From Ignelater luminosus (lineage: Eukaryota; Arthropoda; Insecta; Coleoptera; Elateridae): a stretch of 64,000 nt of DNA. The notes below the pieces were generated by a model that saw only the letters and a program-made list of their open reading frames with translations, had not been told where the DNA came from and did not search any database. The stretch spans positions 40,752-104,751 of the forward strand of contig VTPC01008442.1 in NCBI GenBank assembly GCA_011009095.1, given 5' to 3'. Shown piece after piece: positions 14,161 through 25,947 of the stretch; within the stretch, counting starts at the first letter, position 1; every line of letters starts with the position of its first letter. The position numbers and the translations under genes were made by a program.

Positions 14161-14555
14161 ACAAGGAAAGGGCACAATGAGTCTGTCGCCGATCTCAATG
14201 AAATTCTTGCTGGCGATTCTACATCGAAAATAAGTCGAGACACGTATTTTGTCGTTTGTCTAAATGGGCCCTTCGGGTTTCGCAAAAAAATGTTATAGGT
14301 CGGAAAATGGCTAAAATTGGTTTTCACGAAACTGGCGCTGCTCCCAGGTGTCTTAACCGATTTTAATGCAACTTTTATGGGTGTTTCTACATCAAAAAAT
14401 ATTAGACCCGTGTATGGGGGTTTTCGAAAAACCAGTTTCGTAAAAGCCAATTTTAGCCATTTTCTGACCTATAATATTTTTTTTGCAAGGCCTGAAGGGT
14501 AAGGGTAAGAATTTCATCGAGATCGGCGACAGACTCTTTGTGCCTTCCCCTAGTT
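14160..14555. repeat. Foldback (inverted-repeat) element, ~390 bp
   Basis: The left edge (GAGTCTGTCGCCGATCTC, within 14164-14205) recurs inverted at 14509-14550, and a second inner block (TATAGGTCGGAAAATGGCTA, within 14267-14336) recurs inverted at 14431-14501. Together they give arms at roughly 90 percent identity around a loop of about 95 bases. The left arm carries about 55 extra bases that resemble a block in the loop in direct orientation (both contain TTCTACATC followed by A-rich sequence). The overlapping open frames on both strands (minus 14076-14450, plus 14317-14502) have near-repeated residues only because the DNA is an inverted repeat. I do not consider them genes. Family unknown. 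Confidence 0.75.
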
Positions 14556-14559
14556 AGTG

Positions 14560-15984
14560 TTAAAGTTTCCCGCATATTTTAAAGAGCAACCTCTATAAAA
14601 TAACTTTTAAAATAATCTTGTATTGTAGCATCCACCAAAATCCGTCTTCTACGTTCAATTTAGTTAACGTTTGCATTTCTTTCAGAAGAATAGAGTAGGC
14701 GTAATGTTTTTATTCGAACAAAATTATCAACAAGCAATCAATATCAAATGATAGGTATAATAAAGAATCTAAGTAACAGAAAAGATGCTGTACTGCTTCC
14801 TGAAAAAGTCTTGGTTTAATGTATCTTTTTGCTCTCATGTCTTTTTTATTGATTTGATATTTTTAGAAGAAGCTGTACATGTAACTTTTGCGCTGCATTT
14901 CTAAAGAAGGTTTCGTTTTGATGCTGTTCAAGGAATGTGTTTACTAGTGTAATTGTTTTTGATAACGAAATCAAGTCAATATCTCTCTGTGCACCAAAGA
15001 TTAATTTAACGTTAAAGCTCCTTTCGTAATTGTATTTAAGCTGAGTAACATACCACTAATTGCTGCATACAGACATTTAGCAGATTACATTTTAATGAAA
15101 GCTTTTTTTTCAGGATCCTTTTAATGAGCTTTACATGAGAGTTTTTTCACACAGTTGACATTACTTTGCATGGCTTTTTTAATTGATTATGATAGTTAGA
15201 GTTTTAGTTATTTTTACATGAATATATATGATTACCCAGTGTTTAAACTCACGACCAAAATTCAAAGTAAAACAGTTTCTGAACGTGCGTCCATCTAATA
15301 AGTAGGTTGTCCCCATTTTGTGAAACTGAAAGGTTAGAGAACATGATTCTGGGTGTCTCCAAGAAATATTTTTAATATACAGTACAGTAGCGTTAAAAGT
15401 TGATCTAACTGTTTTTCACGGAGTAAACAGCTCAAATTTGAAAGCTGCTTTAAATTGATGACGTTGTCTATGAATTCATTTTGAAGTATGGGATATGTTA
15501 AATTTGGACTAACTCAGAATTTTCAAAGAACTTTATCTATAACTGTCGCTTTTCAGCTCGATTCCTATAGCATTGGACAAACTGAGCTTTAATTCAAAAT
15601 TGACATCGTTAGTATAAACTTAGAAATCGCTTTTGGGCCATGAACCGTAGCCGTTAAAGTCATCGCATCCGTCATAATAATTTTTACAAAGAAGCAATTC
15701 TCGCTAATCTTCTTTGTTTAGTCTATTAAGATTTACTGGTTATTCACACACATGAAGAGAGACAGTCATGTTCAAAACTTACTCTTCCATCGCAAACTAT
15801 GGATGTGGAAATCTCCCTTTTCTTTTTTATCAATTAATTTCCTTTGTTAAACTACCACAACTTGATTGAATAATCTTGAAGTTTAGGTAACCATTTTAAG
15901 CCATCTTATATCTCTGTAACGTATTGAGCAATTTTTAAAATTTTCAATTAAGTACTTTTTTTTTCTCTGACTAAAATATAGTAC
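14560..15984. other. No gene recognised, AT-rich
   Basis: Non-coding AT-rich sequence up to the mariner. Nothing recognised. Confidence 0.6.
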
Positions 15985-17281
15985 TACGAGGGCGGTTCAG
16001 TAAGTACCCGTGTTTGACGACAGAAGGCGTTCCTGAGGGAAGTTGGTGTTATCATCGTGTGCTGCCATCTATCAAACGACGGTATAACAAATTGCAGACT
16101 GATTGATAGGTTAGTTTGGATTTGACAGCCATTTGAGTAAGACGTGTTTCGTGATTTTAGCTAAGATGGAAAAAGAGCAGTATCGTTCGGTAATTCGCTT
16201 TCTCTTTTTAGATGGGAAAAAATGCGAGGAGATAAAAGCAAAGTTGGATGCTGTTTATGGGGACACTTCGCCATCTATGACCACAGTTAGATATTGGTTC
16301 AACGAATTTAAACGTGGGCGAACATCCGTTTTTGATGAGGAGCGACCAGGACGCCCGGCAGACGTGGTTACCGAGGAAATCATTCAAAAAGTCCACGACA
16401 TGATTCTCGCTGATCGACGAACGAAAGTGCGTGAAGTAGCACAGGCCGTAGGTGTGTCGGCCGGAACGGCAATTAATATTTTACATGATAAGTTGGCGAT
16501 GAAAAAATTGTCGGCACGATGGGTGCCGCGATTGCTAACGGTGGACAACAAGCGGATGCGGCTGTTAACTTCGAAGCAGTGTTTGGAGCAATTTAAGCGA
16601 AATCCGAAGGAGTTTTTGCGTCGAGTTGTCACCGTTGATGAAACCTGGATTCATCTTTACACACCAGAAACTAAGCAACAATCAAAACAATTGATTTCTC
16701 CCGGTTAATCTGCTCCAAAGAAGGCGAAGATGGTTCCATCGGCCGGAAAGGTCATGGCGACGATTTCTTGGGATGCGAACGGCGTCATCTTCATGGATTT
16801 TTTAGAAAAAGGAAGAACGATTACTGGACAATACTACAGTGAGTTATTAGACAGCTTCGACAAAAAATTGAAGGAGACACGGCCGCATTTGGCGAAAAAG
16901 AAGGTGCTGTTTCACCACGATAACGCACCAGCACATTCATCCGGAGTTGTCGCCGCCAAACTGCATGAATTGCGTTATGAATTGCTGCCGCACCCCCCGT
17001 ATTCACCCGATCTGGCTCCCTGCGACTTTTTCTTGTTTCCTAACATGAAGAAATGGCTCGCGAAAAAAAAATTTAGCTCAAACGAGGAAGTCATCGCCGA
17101 GATAGAGGCGTATTTTGGAGAGTTCGACAAATCCTATTTTTTGGAGGGGTTAAAACAAATGGCAGGAACGTTGGGAGAAGTGTATATTTCTAAAAGGAGA
17201 CTATGTTGAAAAATAAAAAAAAATTTTTGAAAAAATTGTGTCTTCATTTCTAACACGGTTACTTATTGAACCGCCCTCGTA
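15985..17281 (+). mobile_element. Mariner transposon, full length, TA-flanked
   Basis: A complete mariner of 1,293 bp (15987-17279) is bounded by terminal inverted repeats of 28 bp at 15987-16014 and 17252-17279. They match at 26 of 28 positions, starting CGAGGGCGGTTCARTAAGTA. A TA dinucleotide flanks each side (15985-15986 and 17280-17281), as expected from Tc1/mariner insertion. The interior holds one transposase gene on the plus strand, broken twice. The element is richer in G and C than the flanking DNA. The length fits the ~1.3 kb usual for mariner. The clean ends and small number of disabling changes suggest a fairly young copy. Confidence 0.95.
16166..17216 (+). pseudogene. Mariner transposase, broken
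   Basis: The mariner DD34D transposase cuts and pastes the element at TA sites. The start is placed at the ATG at 16166 (MEKEQYRSVIRFLFLDGK) because family similarity begins there; an upstream in-frame ATG at 16133 adds 11 unlike residues. The N-terminal half has two helix-turn-helix regions with YWFNEFKRGR and the GRP linker, then WVPRLL. The catalytic residues are the D of TVDETWIH, the D of HHDNAPAHS and the D of YSPDLAPCDFFLFP; exactly 34 residues separate the last two. It is broken by TAA at 16706-16708, where mariners usually have a Glu codon (SPG-stop-SAPKKAK), and by a frameshift near 17155-17160. The expected C-terminal WEKCIFLKGDYVEK is read in the next frame, ending at TAA 17214-17216. 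All three catalytic Asp survive. Confidence 0.95.
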
Positions 17282-17284
17282 CTT

Positions 17285-20200
17285 GAAGCACTACCCTCTC
17301 TAGATAACTACGAACCAAGTTAGAGTTGCTTTTAAAAAGGGACAATTTTAAAAGTTTGATTGCAGTTTCAAGTAATCTCGTTTTGTGAATTTACCATACG
17401 ACTTCCAAAATCTTAAAAGAAAATCCAGAAATCCCTCAAACTTGAGCTATCTTTAATATAAGCCGTAAAAACTGCAAGAAGGAAAAACTATACTGTAGTT
17501 TGACTTCATCAAAATTCTAAGGATTGGAAACAAATCAAAAAACATGAAGAAAAATTAAACCAATAACTTTAGAAAAAAAATAACCGTACAGCTGAAGCTG
17601 ATTTTTAAAATTTCCTTATCATACTGGCATTAGAAAATGCAAAATAGCAACCAATCAAGTAATTCAGATGCAGAGATTGTTTATAAAAATCATCAATAAA
17701 TAAATTATTTTTAAATTCTGAACAGGTTAACTTTAAGAAAAGTGCACTTGCTATGGATGTTAGGCTTATTCTAAGGCCTAAGAATTTAGACAATATTATG
17801 ACTAAAAGGTCAGAAACCTCTCGAGACCTGCCTGGTGCAGCATCTTTGCACCCCCGTCCAGTTTGGTAACCATTATTATAATGAATATGTGGAGCAACCA
17901 AAGATAAGTATCATTGACCTACTTATGATTTTTACAGTTATCTAATATGAATCCTTATTTCTCGATGAAGATTTACAATAGTTAAGAGTGAATGTAATTT
18001 TAATTGGAATGATTAATTGCGTAAAATGTCAAAAATTTTGGTGTTTTTAAAAGTTTTTCAGTACGTAAATTTTACATAATTCAAGGTGTGCCATAACTTT
18101 TGTTTGCCCTATAGATATAGTTATAACAAATATTTCTTTTCCATCTCTCGATAATTGAAGTTCTGTTCGTTCTTTCTTATGTAAACCATCCTATTTAATG
18201 TAAATTTGGTCTTGGGATACGAACTTGTTAGATTTACTATTAACGTTATTTGGATGAAAAATTGATTGAAGTGTTTATGATCTAATCAACTTTATGGTTT
18301 ACCTCACACCGCAAGATATTTTATATTTCTGCGGAAATTAAAAAGATACTCTTGTCAGATTTCTTTGGATACAACAATTAGTTTTTCTGAGCCACCCAAA
18401 AAAACTCGATAAATAAATAATCCAGATCTGTTCGAGTGTAGTTCGTGACCCGATTTTACAGGATAATAGAAACGTAAAGCCAGAAACGAAATTGGAAATA
18501 AATCCCAAGTCGAGGGTAAATACTTTAATTCCTCGTGTTATGAGTATCTACATTAACCACAAAACGAGGAGATTACTGCAATCTATGTCGCTAACATTCT
18601 CGCAACATTAATATGTTTGATGTAAAGTTTTGCTCTCGAGGGAAATATGGGCCATACTGCTGCTGCTGCTGCGATTTATAGTCTGAGGGGCACAACACGA
18701 AGGCATTTGCTTGACATTATCGAACCTTGCACCCTATACAAATCAAATTAAATTATATAAATTATGTTATTGCTACTTGCTCTTTGAGGGAGTTTCAGAA
18801 TAGCCTTCAACAATTCAGCGAACCGAAATTCCTAAGAAATGGAGCCAGACTGATAATTATACTTGTAACTTCAAAAGTAGCTAAATACTCCTGCAGCAGC
18901 AAACGCTTAAAGTCCTTAATTGCTCTAGGGCGGAGGTCGCCAATAAGCAACAGCTGTCAGCGCTGTTATACACATTCAGATTTTACAAGTTCACTGTCGT
19001 CTCGCTAGAAAGTTTTAGTCGAATTTGCGTGTTGCTACTTGTATTTCAGGTTTCACGTTCAATTTGAGAACGGTTTAAACGAAAATCAAATATTGAACAG
19101 GATACCGAGGGATATTGACATTACTTATTTATGGGGTAATATTTGCCTAATAAATCCTTTGATGTTATGAAAAAGTTTTTTACTGGCGCAAGTATTAAAT
19201 TTATGGTTTTTGGTGTAATGTCCTTTATTTGAGGTACATCGAACATTTTATGATGAAATATGAAAGCAAAACTTTTTGTTGTGGGTTTATAAAAATGCTT
19301 TTAGTTTTATAATTATGAGCTTTTAAAAACAACGCCAGCTAAATCAACTGAAAACCTTACTTTAAAGATCATACTACATATATCCACTACTAGAATATTG
19401 TATTAGATGATGAACGTCCATTATTGACTGAAAGGGATGGGTTAAACGTCTTAAGTGATTACAGTTTACTAGGAAGAACATTATTTGGAGAACTTTGGAA
19501 GTAATATTTTCTGCGAGTATTAAAGTGAGATCATAAACTTTGGTTAATAGTTTTACTAGAACTACAAAAAGAACAAAATTAATATAATGAAAGTTTAGAG
19601 TAAAACTCGACAAATATTGAAAATGATTATTTTTAGACTAAGATAAAATAGAAAGGAAATCTCTAAGGTAGTGCTGGATGTATTAATAACTCAATATGCT
19701 GAATATGTAGTTCCACTATTTCAGTGCTGAGGTCCTAAAATTCGCAGGAAATCGTTGCTCTGCAATCTGCAGTATGGCAAATAATATAAAAATCATTGTT
19801 GCTTAAAAATTGAAGATACCCAAGTCGCTGCTAAAGAGGCATATACTATGCTGTTTAGTCAATTCAAAGGTAAACGTCTCTAATGACAGAAATATAATGA
19901 AACAGTAAAGCAAATAAAACGATGACAAATGATTGTAATAGTTGTTACCACAACCAAACAAAAAAGAAAGGAAGAAGAAAGAGATAAAGCGAAAACGGAC
20001 TTTTTCCTACTGGTCAGGAAAAGGTTAGGAAAGATCATTGAAAACTGTGTAATAATTATGTTTATAGTTACTGATAGGCATTTTTGTAGGTAAGTACAGA
20101 ATTTAGTATAGTTTTATGTACGCAGATCAATATATGTTAGTTGTTTTCCATCATAAAAAAAGTAATTCTGTCTCTTTATCTCACTTTCTACATTTTGAGT

Positions 20201-20590
20201 CATTGTAATAAATCACCATCATAACTAAATTGCTATACTAATCATTTTCCTCCCTTATCAGCAAAACATCTGACGTGAGTACAAGATCAATGAGGCTGAG
20301 GTAAACGTCTTTAAAAGAGGTAGTCTGATATCCAAGATCATCCGCTTTTTACTTGTGTTGAAATCTAGACCAAATTTCTAAGTTAGAAGGTATACTGACT
20401 AACAGAATTGAGCACAGTTCAATTAGTAGAATCTAGCAGATTTGTAGTTTTCCTTAACGCATCCAGGTATAGTCTACTCCTACCTGTTTGCTTTAAATAC
20501 ATTAATGTAAAATATGCAGTTAGGATGTGGAAATAACGAAAGTTGTGGGTAAATTTATTAAACGTAAAAAAAGACTAAAGTTAGAATAAT
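17285..20590. other. No gene recognised, AT-rich
   Basis: Nothing supported. A 98-codon minus-strand frame at 17605-17901 shows no motif. A short CTG microsatellite (five units) lies at 18657-18672. The rest is AT-rich unique-looking sequence. Confidence 0.55.
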
Positions 20591-21800
20591 ACAAATTTAT
20601 TCTTTAATCTCAGTTGGGGATCACTGGTCATCATCACTACAAATTTGCTGAGAGAAATGGAACATGGTGCAACCAAGTCGTTAATCGATGTATCTTTATG
20701 AGTCGCCATGAACATCTACGTTTAGACCGTCTCTCTACAATCACAAAATTAAGAAGAAAGAGCTGAAGTGACCCATTAAGTCCTCAATTGATTTTTCGAT
20801 GCTATTTCTGATGTGAAGCAGTTGTGACCTTTATGGACTATCAAGTTTTTTCAGTTAAGTCTTCACAAAAAAAGGAAAACTACGATAATATCTATTGTTA
20901 GCGGTAAGGTCGAAAGTACGGTCAAGCAGTAACCAAAGCCAATAAAAGCTCGAATCTTGGCTTAAAAACTACAGTTGAAATTACGTCATGTGTGTAGCAA
21001 TTTTACTCACTAAAGGAAAGATAAAAAGAGACTAAATATCCAGATTTGATTTGTTCACTTTTTCAACAAATTTTTATTTTGGGCTAGATGAACTAGCTAA
21101 AATTTATTATAATTTGGTACAATTATTTTCCAAAATACCATAGAAAAACTAACATTAGATCATCTTCTGATGGAAAGATGCAAAGAGCTGTATGTACCAT
21201 ATTTATAGTTGTCGAAGCATTGTCAAGGAAGAAGACAAACTTCCAGACATTACAAAGATGAAATATTTTAAGGAAATGTAAGCTTGTAAACAAATTAATA
21301 TGTGAAAAAACAGAAACAGTGATATTAATCCCATTTGAGTGATATCAAACTACTCAATCAACAGGGTTTTCACTACTGAACCAAGAATTGCGTCAAAGTG
21401 CTTATAAATGTTTTATGGGCTTAATTTAACTAATTTAGGAATTAGACCACGGAAACAACAGTGGTTGCCAGTCTGAAAATCTCAAGAACTAATACAGGTG
21501 GTGTAGAGTTACAAACACCAAAATGTTGTAGCTTATCACGACTTATAACATGCCATTATTAAAATTTAAGCAACCAGGAGGCTATGAAAAAAAAATCATG
21601 CCTTAGCCTATTTTGGAAAATTATTTGTTAAATTGACAGTTTGGATTAGAAACAAGGCAAGATCACCAGTTTATAGGTTATGTGTTGACATGCGTTGTGT
21701 CTAAGCTACGCCTTACGGAAAAATTTCACAGCCTACTGGAAACTTAAATTTTAATGATCGCATGTTGTTATGACTAGACATGGCAGCTCTTGTAAACGAA
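20590..21800. other. Decayed sequence of unknown origin
   Basis: This stretch is compositionally less AT-rich than its surroundings. From about 20610 it has a frame of around 45 codons (including HHHYKFAERNGTWCNQVV) that I do not recognise. It may belong to the same decayed transposon as the pogo-like blocks to its right, but I cannot show that. Confidence 0.25.
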
Positions 21801-21970
21801 TACACCTCTGTAACCTGGATGAGACATCAACACTAACTACTCAGAAATTTGCAAAGATAGTTGCCAAAAAGGGTTGAACAAGTTGTTGACATGGTGATAA
21901 GTAGAGGAAAAAAATGCTGTTGAAAGTTATCTCCTTCTGCAATGGTGTTTCCTCAAGTGGACTTTAAAGA
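21800..21970 (+). pseudogene. Pogo/Tigger-like (CENP-B type) transposase remnant
   Basis: A short stretch reads like the first catalytic region of a pogo-type DDE transposase. CNLDETSTLTTQKF at 21809-21850 matches the family's N-(V/L)-D-E-(T/S) motif with the first catalytic Asp. KIVAKKG follows, then after a one-base shift near 21876 come MVISRGKK and, near 21935-21965, MVFPQVDFK. The last resembles the family's PPM.(I/V)FPR..FK block. Stops occur at 21875-21877 and near 21921. The spacing before the last block is shorter than usual and the downstream catalytic Asp residues are not readable, so the identification rests on three short blocks in the right order. No terminal repeats found. Confidence 0.45.
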
Positions 21971-22472
21971 ATCCATAATTTCTATCTCGTTAGAGTAGAT
22001 AAACGCCAATCCATAGCCAAGCATAGTTGCAGCTGCAAAGAGAACCTGTCTATGCTTTTATACGTTCATTCATTTAAAAAACCATTACTTTCAACCAGCA
22101 ATTTTGTTACTGACAAATTTGCGTCAAATTTCAATATCAGAAAATTTTCAACCTTGAGTTCTCAAAACGATGAAAGAGGTGTTCTGTTTGCAAGTTTAGT
22201 AATAGGAGGTTTTCCCAAAGTTGAAGCCAGAAAAGATTTGCAAGGAGGAACACACAATTTTTAGTGATATAAAATGAGAACAAGGAAAAGAAATTTTTTT
22301 TTAAAAACGTCAGGCAACGTTGAAAATACAGGATACAGAAAAAACAATCAAAGGAAAAACTGATTTCAAAGATGATAATACTGAAGCAGAACTTAGTTTG
22401 GAGGGTTGTGTTTTCTACTGAAATACACAACGGAACATCTGTCAATATTTAAATTGTGTAGATTAGTGCTGG

Positions 22473-22915
22473 TTTACAGATACGTGCAGTCTGGCTTATC
22501 GCGTATTTTATGAAATATCTTTAAATCTTCGGCAACTAGTAGTGTTTGACATTGTATGGCTGATGGAAGGCCGTTAATAAAAATCAAGAAAAGCAAGGGT
22601 CCTAGGTTAGAACCCTGAGGAACACTGATACAAGAATAAATTAAGTGGAACTAGTATGATAGCACCCAACTTACATTCTTCCTTAAAAAAAAATAGGAAC
22701 TGAATGATTGTAATAACGATCGAAAAACCCTAATACCTTCCAATACCCATAAGTATATACCGATCAATCTGAGCGAAAGGCTTCGAGAAATCTTTATATA
22801 CCACATCGATCTATCCTCGAGAATCTTCCAAAAGATATTTAGTAATGCAAGCAAGATTTTTGACAGTGGGTCGCTTTGTCATAAATCCATGTTGAGAGGG
22901 ATGAAAGAATAAATC
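22473..22915 (-). pseudogene. Jockey-clade reverse transcriptase remnant
   Basis: Read on the minus strand from about 22915 down to 22473, this is a central piece of a non-LTR reverse transcriptase. In order it shows SQHGFM (the QHGF motif), KNLACITKYLLE, a DVVYKDFSKPF block (family Y.DFSKAFD), then after decay the SNLGPLLFLIFINGLPSAIQ block (family GS.LGPLLF..FINDLP), and finally an AEDLKIFHKI segment where an active enzyme has a (F/Y)ADD site. Stops and frame changes interrupt it, including TAG codons in the first third. It was an enzyme that copies element RNA into DNA at the insertion site. Endonuclease and 3' end are not seen, so the copy is truncated at both sides. Confidence 0.85.
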
Positions 22916-22919
22916 AGAC

Positions 22920-24860
22920 TGTGCATTAAAGCTAAAAAAAACTTTTGAAGAGTTTATGCCAGAAAGACTGTCATTCAAGGTACGTATTTGTTGGTATACA
23001 TACCAGTTAACCTAAATATGCATTACTAGGTTTAAAATTTTATCACCACGCCGTCGTAAGAAGATATAACTGGAATATATAGGGTGCCTTATCCAAGCTT
23101 AAAAATTTTAAGATATTTCTGTGAAACTGCATCTGCCTACCTTTTAGACAAGCGAAATATTCAATTGGGAATCCTTATCTCTTACACCATGCGAGCAGTA
23201 TACTAAATTGACATGACCGGAATAGTTTGTAATACTTTTTCAAGTATCTTTAAATCCATTGTCGTACATTAAATATTTAATTGAAAATTTAAACAAATTC
23301 TAATATTAAAAAATGTTAAAATGTATTAAAGTTTTTGTGATAGCATATATAATAGAAAAATAAAATCTTACGTGAACCATTAAATAATAATTTCCTATTT
23401 TTTTGTTGTACTTAGATATCTTGTAATAAAAATTATTATGTAACTTTACTTGAAAATCCTAAACAAATTTATCTAATAAAAATTAATATAATTAAAACTT
23501 TAGAACGATGAGGTAAGCATCAGCAAATTGTTGGTGAAAAGCTTTAAAGTTTCTGATGTAATTTTTCTTAATTGTTCATATAGTTAAATTAGTAATTTTA
23601 CCGTTTAAGCCTTTTAATACCCTTCTTAAATAACTTTACTCGCAGCAGTTGTACGCGGAATTTTAGAACCATATTAAAATCACGTGTAGGTGTCTGCTTT
23701 ATTTCTGGTTCAGCAGCACAATCCATAAAACCAATTTTTCATCTGCCCTTTTCCTGTCGTTACAAAAATATCTTCATGTTACAGTGCACACTATAATAAA
23801 TTACAGTTATGTAACATGCGATGCTAGCTAATGTTATTATTTTTGAAATTATGGAAATTGATGCAAAGTTCGTTATGATATTATTACATACAGAACTTTG
23901 TTTGCGTAAAGGTGAATATGAGGGTTGATACCTTCATAACGTGCTTTATAAACCGCTTGGACTGCCATAACTGACGCTTTCCATATTAATTTCGAGCTAG
24001 GTAATTGCTTATACAAAACGTGGTTTTCAAGATTGATCCTTGAATAAATGTAGTACGGAACAAAGTAATCTATCTCTCTAATAATGAATATTCTAATATT
24101 AAACGGGGTCCGTAAAGTTTTGGGAACACGGAATAATTTTCTGCTAGCAATTTTCGGAATTGATTTCGAACTTCTTGCTATTTATAGTGCTTTGCATGAT
24201 GAGATTCAAAAAATGGTGTGTCGAAATTATTGCCCTTTGAATTTATTTTAGAAATGATATAATGTTCAAACTCTTTTGTTTGTAGTTATAAAACCAGCTT
24301 CCATAAAATCTATTTCAAGCAATAATGCTGTAATAAAATAAAATTCTTAAAGAACTTTTATTTGTTGAGAAGAAGTTATAAGTACATTGTACTTATTGTG
24401 CTGTTTAAGTAAGATAGAAAGGCCAACTATAGTAATAAGTGACTATGAAAAATGAAACCAAAACAATAGCAAACGTTGTACAAGGTGTTCAGGAAATATG
24501 TGCCTACACTACGTAGCGTGTAATACTTATATTACAGTAATCTATGAATGTGTTTTCAGAAATACATTACCGACTTACAGAGTGTTTGAGAAGATGTGTC
24601 ATTCTCTCACAGATTCTACGATTGTGGTGGTTGTATCGTTTATGAAAAATCGTAAAATAGTATAGCCATAACAAACAAAAACTGTTCAGCAACTATTTTT
24701 AGAGAATTTGGAAGAACAGAGTTTTAAAATTGAATGACTTCGGGGACTTTTTTGCTATGCTATTCGTAGGTTTTAAAAACAACGGAAGTATTTGTTTTTG
24801 TGTTCCTGTTTCCAAATCTTACTCTATGAATGGATAAAGGGAATCTCTAGTTTTACGTGG
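22920..24860. other. No gene recognised, AT-rich
   Basis: Strongly AT-rich with nothing identified. At about 24107 a block begins GGGGTCCGTAAAGTTTTGGG, which looks like a Tc1/mariner-type end, but I found no partner end. Confidence 0.5.
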
Positions 24861-24864
24861 ACAC

Positions 24865-25020
24865 CCTTTTATACACAGGGAAAACGGCATAGTGATCTAG
24901 TCTTCTAGAAATGAACTTAAATGATGCCCCATTGTCCCTTTGTTTTTTAAATTTTAGTTGTCTACTTTACGCTGGGATTCGAAACCAACCATCTGAACTA
25001 CTGAGCTAGCATGATGTTAC
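24865..25020 (-). repeat. tRNA-derived SINE-like element, minus strand
   Basis: On the minus strand a box-A-like block (TAGCTCAGTAGTTCAGATGG) lies at about 24989-25008 and a box B (GGTTTCGAATCCC) at about 24973-24985. A non-tRNA body then runs left to about 24865. Spacing between the boxes is shorter than in a full tRNA, suggesting a deletion in the anticodon region. The body differs from the SINE-like head near 13.1 kb, so it is probably a different family. Confidence 0.45.
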
Positions 25021-25729
25021 CAAATTGCTTCAATAGCACAGAATTAAATTAACAATTATTTGGAATCAAAACCAAAGCTGCTTGTTTAGTGCAAGAAGTT
25101 CAAGGCATTTTCGTGAATTAATTGTTAGAAGTGGGAAAGTTAGATAATAAATATTACTACGCGACCACACACTGTTGTTACTGAAAGCCTCCAGCCGTAG
25201 ATGTAGTGGGAAATATCTTTGAAAGCGAGTTCAGAATTTACTTTACCATAAATAAAAATATATGCCGTGTTAAAGTAAACTATTTTTTATCATACTAATG
25301 TTAGGTGTAAAATAAGCTTTGCCACCAATCACATTAACGCTTATATTGATTGCATTCGCAGCGCGTATTGCGTTCTAGTTTACAGTTATACATGCTCTAA
25401 TAATTCTTTAGAAGCTGTTAATAAACTATGCTACGCTTCTGCATCGTCATGTGCATTTGGATGCAACCTGCAGCTAACCACATAATTTTAATCTTTGCGG
25501 ATTATACCCTGCACTTATACATTACTGCTGTTGGTGTCATTAGTGGCACAAGTACCGATTTCAATTAAAATCATCTTAGTTTTCTTTTTTGGAAGTTTCC
25601 TCAAGATTTCTTCTGTATTCTTTACTTCCAAATTTCCACAGCTATCGTGGGTTATGTATTCCATGCACCTTTTTTATTGGTATACGTATATACAGTGTTG
25701 TATTGTAATTGGTCTCTTTCAATATTTTC
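25020..25729. other. No gene recognised, AT-rich
   Basis: Flanking DNA of the LTR retrotransposon. A frame of 97 codons at 25495-25788 runs into the LTR and is hydrophobic only because the DNA is T-rich. It is not a gene in my view. Confidence 0.6.
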
Positions 25730-25847
25730 TGCAGTATAGCATGGAACGCTGCCATCGGACATATAAGAGTATAAGAAGTTTAAAATAAACGTTGTTGTTG
25801 CAAACTGTGTTTATTATTATTTGTGGATCATCGGCCACGATACCACA
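25730..25847 (+). repeat. 5' LTR (118 bp, with 41-bp deletion)
   Basis: It begins TGCAG and ends CCACA. It matches the 3' LTR at 28973-29131 along its length except that 41 bases after GAAGTTTA are absent, giving 118 instead of 159 bp. It carries an AATAAA polyadenylation-type signal. The LTRs normally arise identical at insertion, so the missing block is a later deletion or a recombination product. Confidence 0.9.
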
Positions 25848-25853
25848 TATAAA

Positions 25854-25870
25854 TGGCGACGAGTAAACGG
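25854..25870 (+). promoter_or_regulatory. Putative primer-binding site
   Basis: TGGCGACGAGTAAACGG lies six bases after the 5' LTR. The TGGCGAC start is typical of the tRNA-complementary site where Ty3/Gypsy elements prime minus-strand synthesis, with the TGG pairing to the CCA tail. Some insect elements with a similar start use tRNA-Arg, but the match here beyond seven bases is uncertain. Confidence 0.55.
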
Positions 25871-25947
25871 ATTCACGGCGAATTCCCTGGTTTTCATTAA
25901 ATACGATTATCTTTTTGGTTATATTTGCTTTGTTTTAAGTATATACG

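Noticed and set aside
14076-14502. Two overlapping frames with similar peptides (SFVK.NFSHF.TYNIF) on opposite strands
   Set aside because: The similarity results from the inverted repeat in the DNA. No evidence of translation.
24107-24240. GGGGTCCGTAAAGTTTTGGG as a transposon end
   Set aside because: No inverted partner found nearby, so no element can be delimited.
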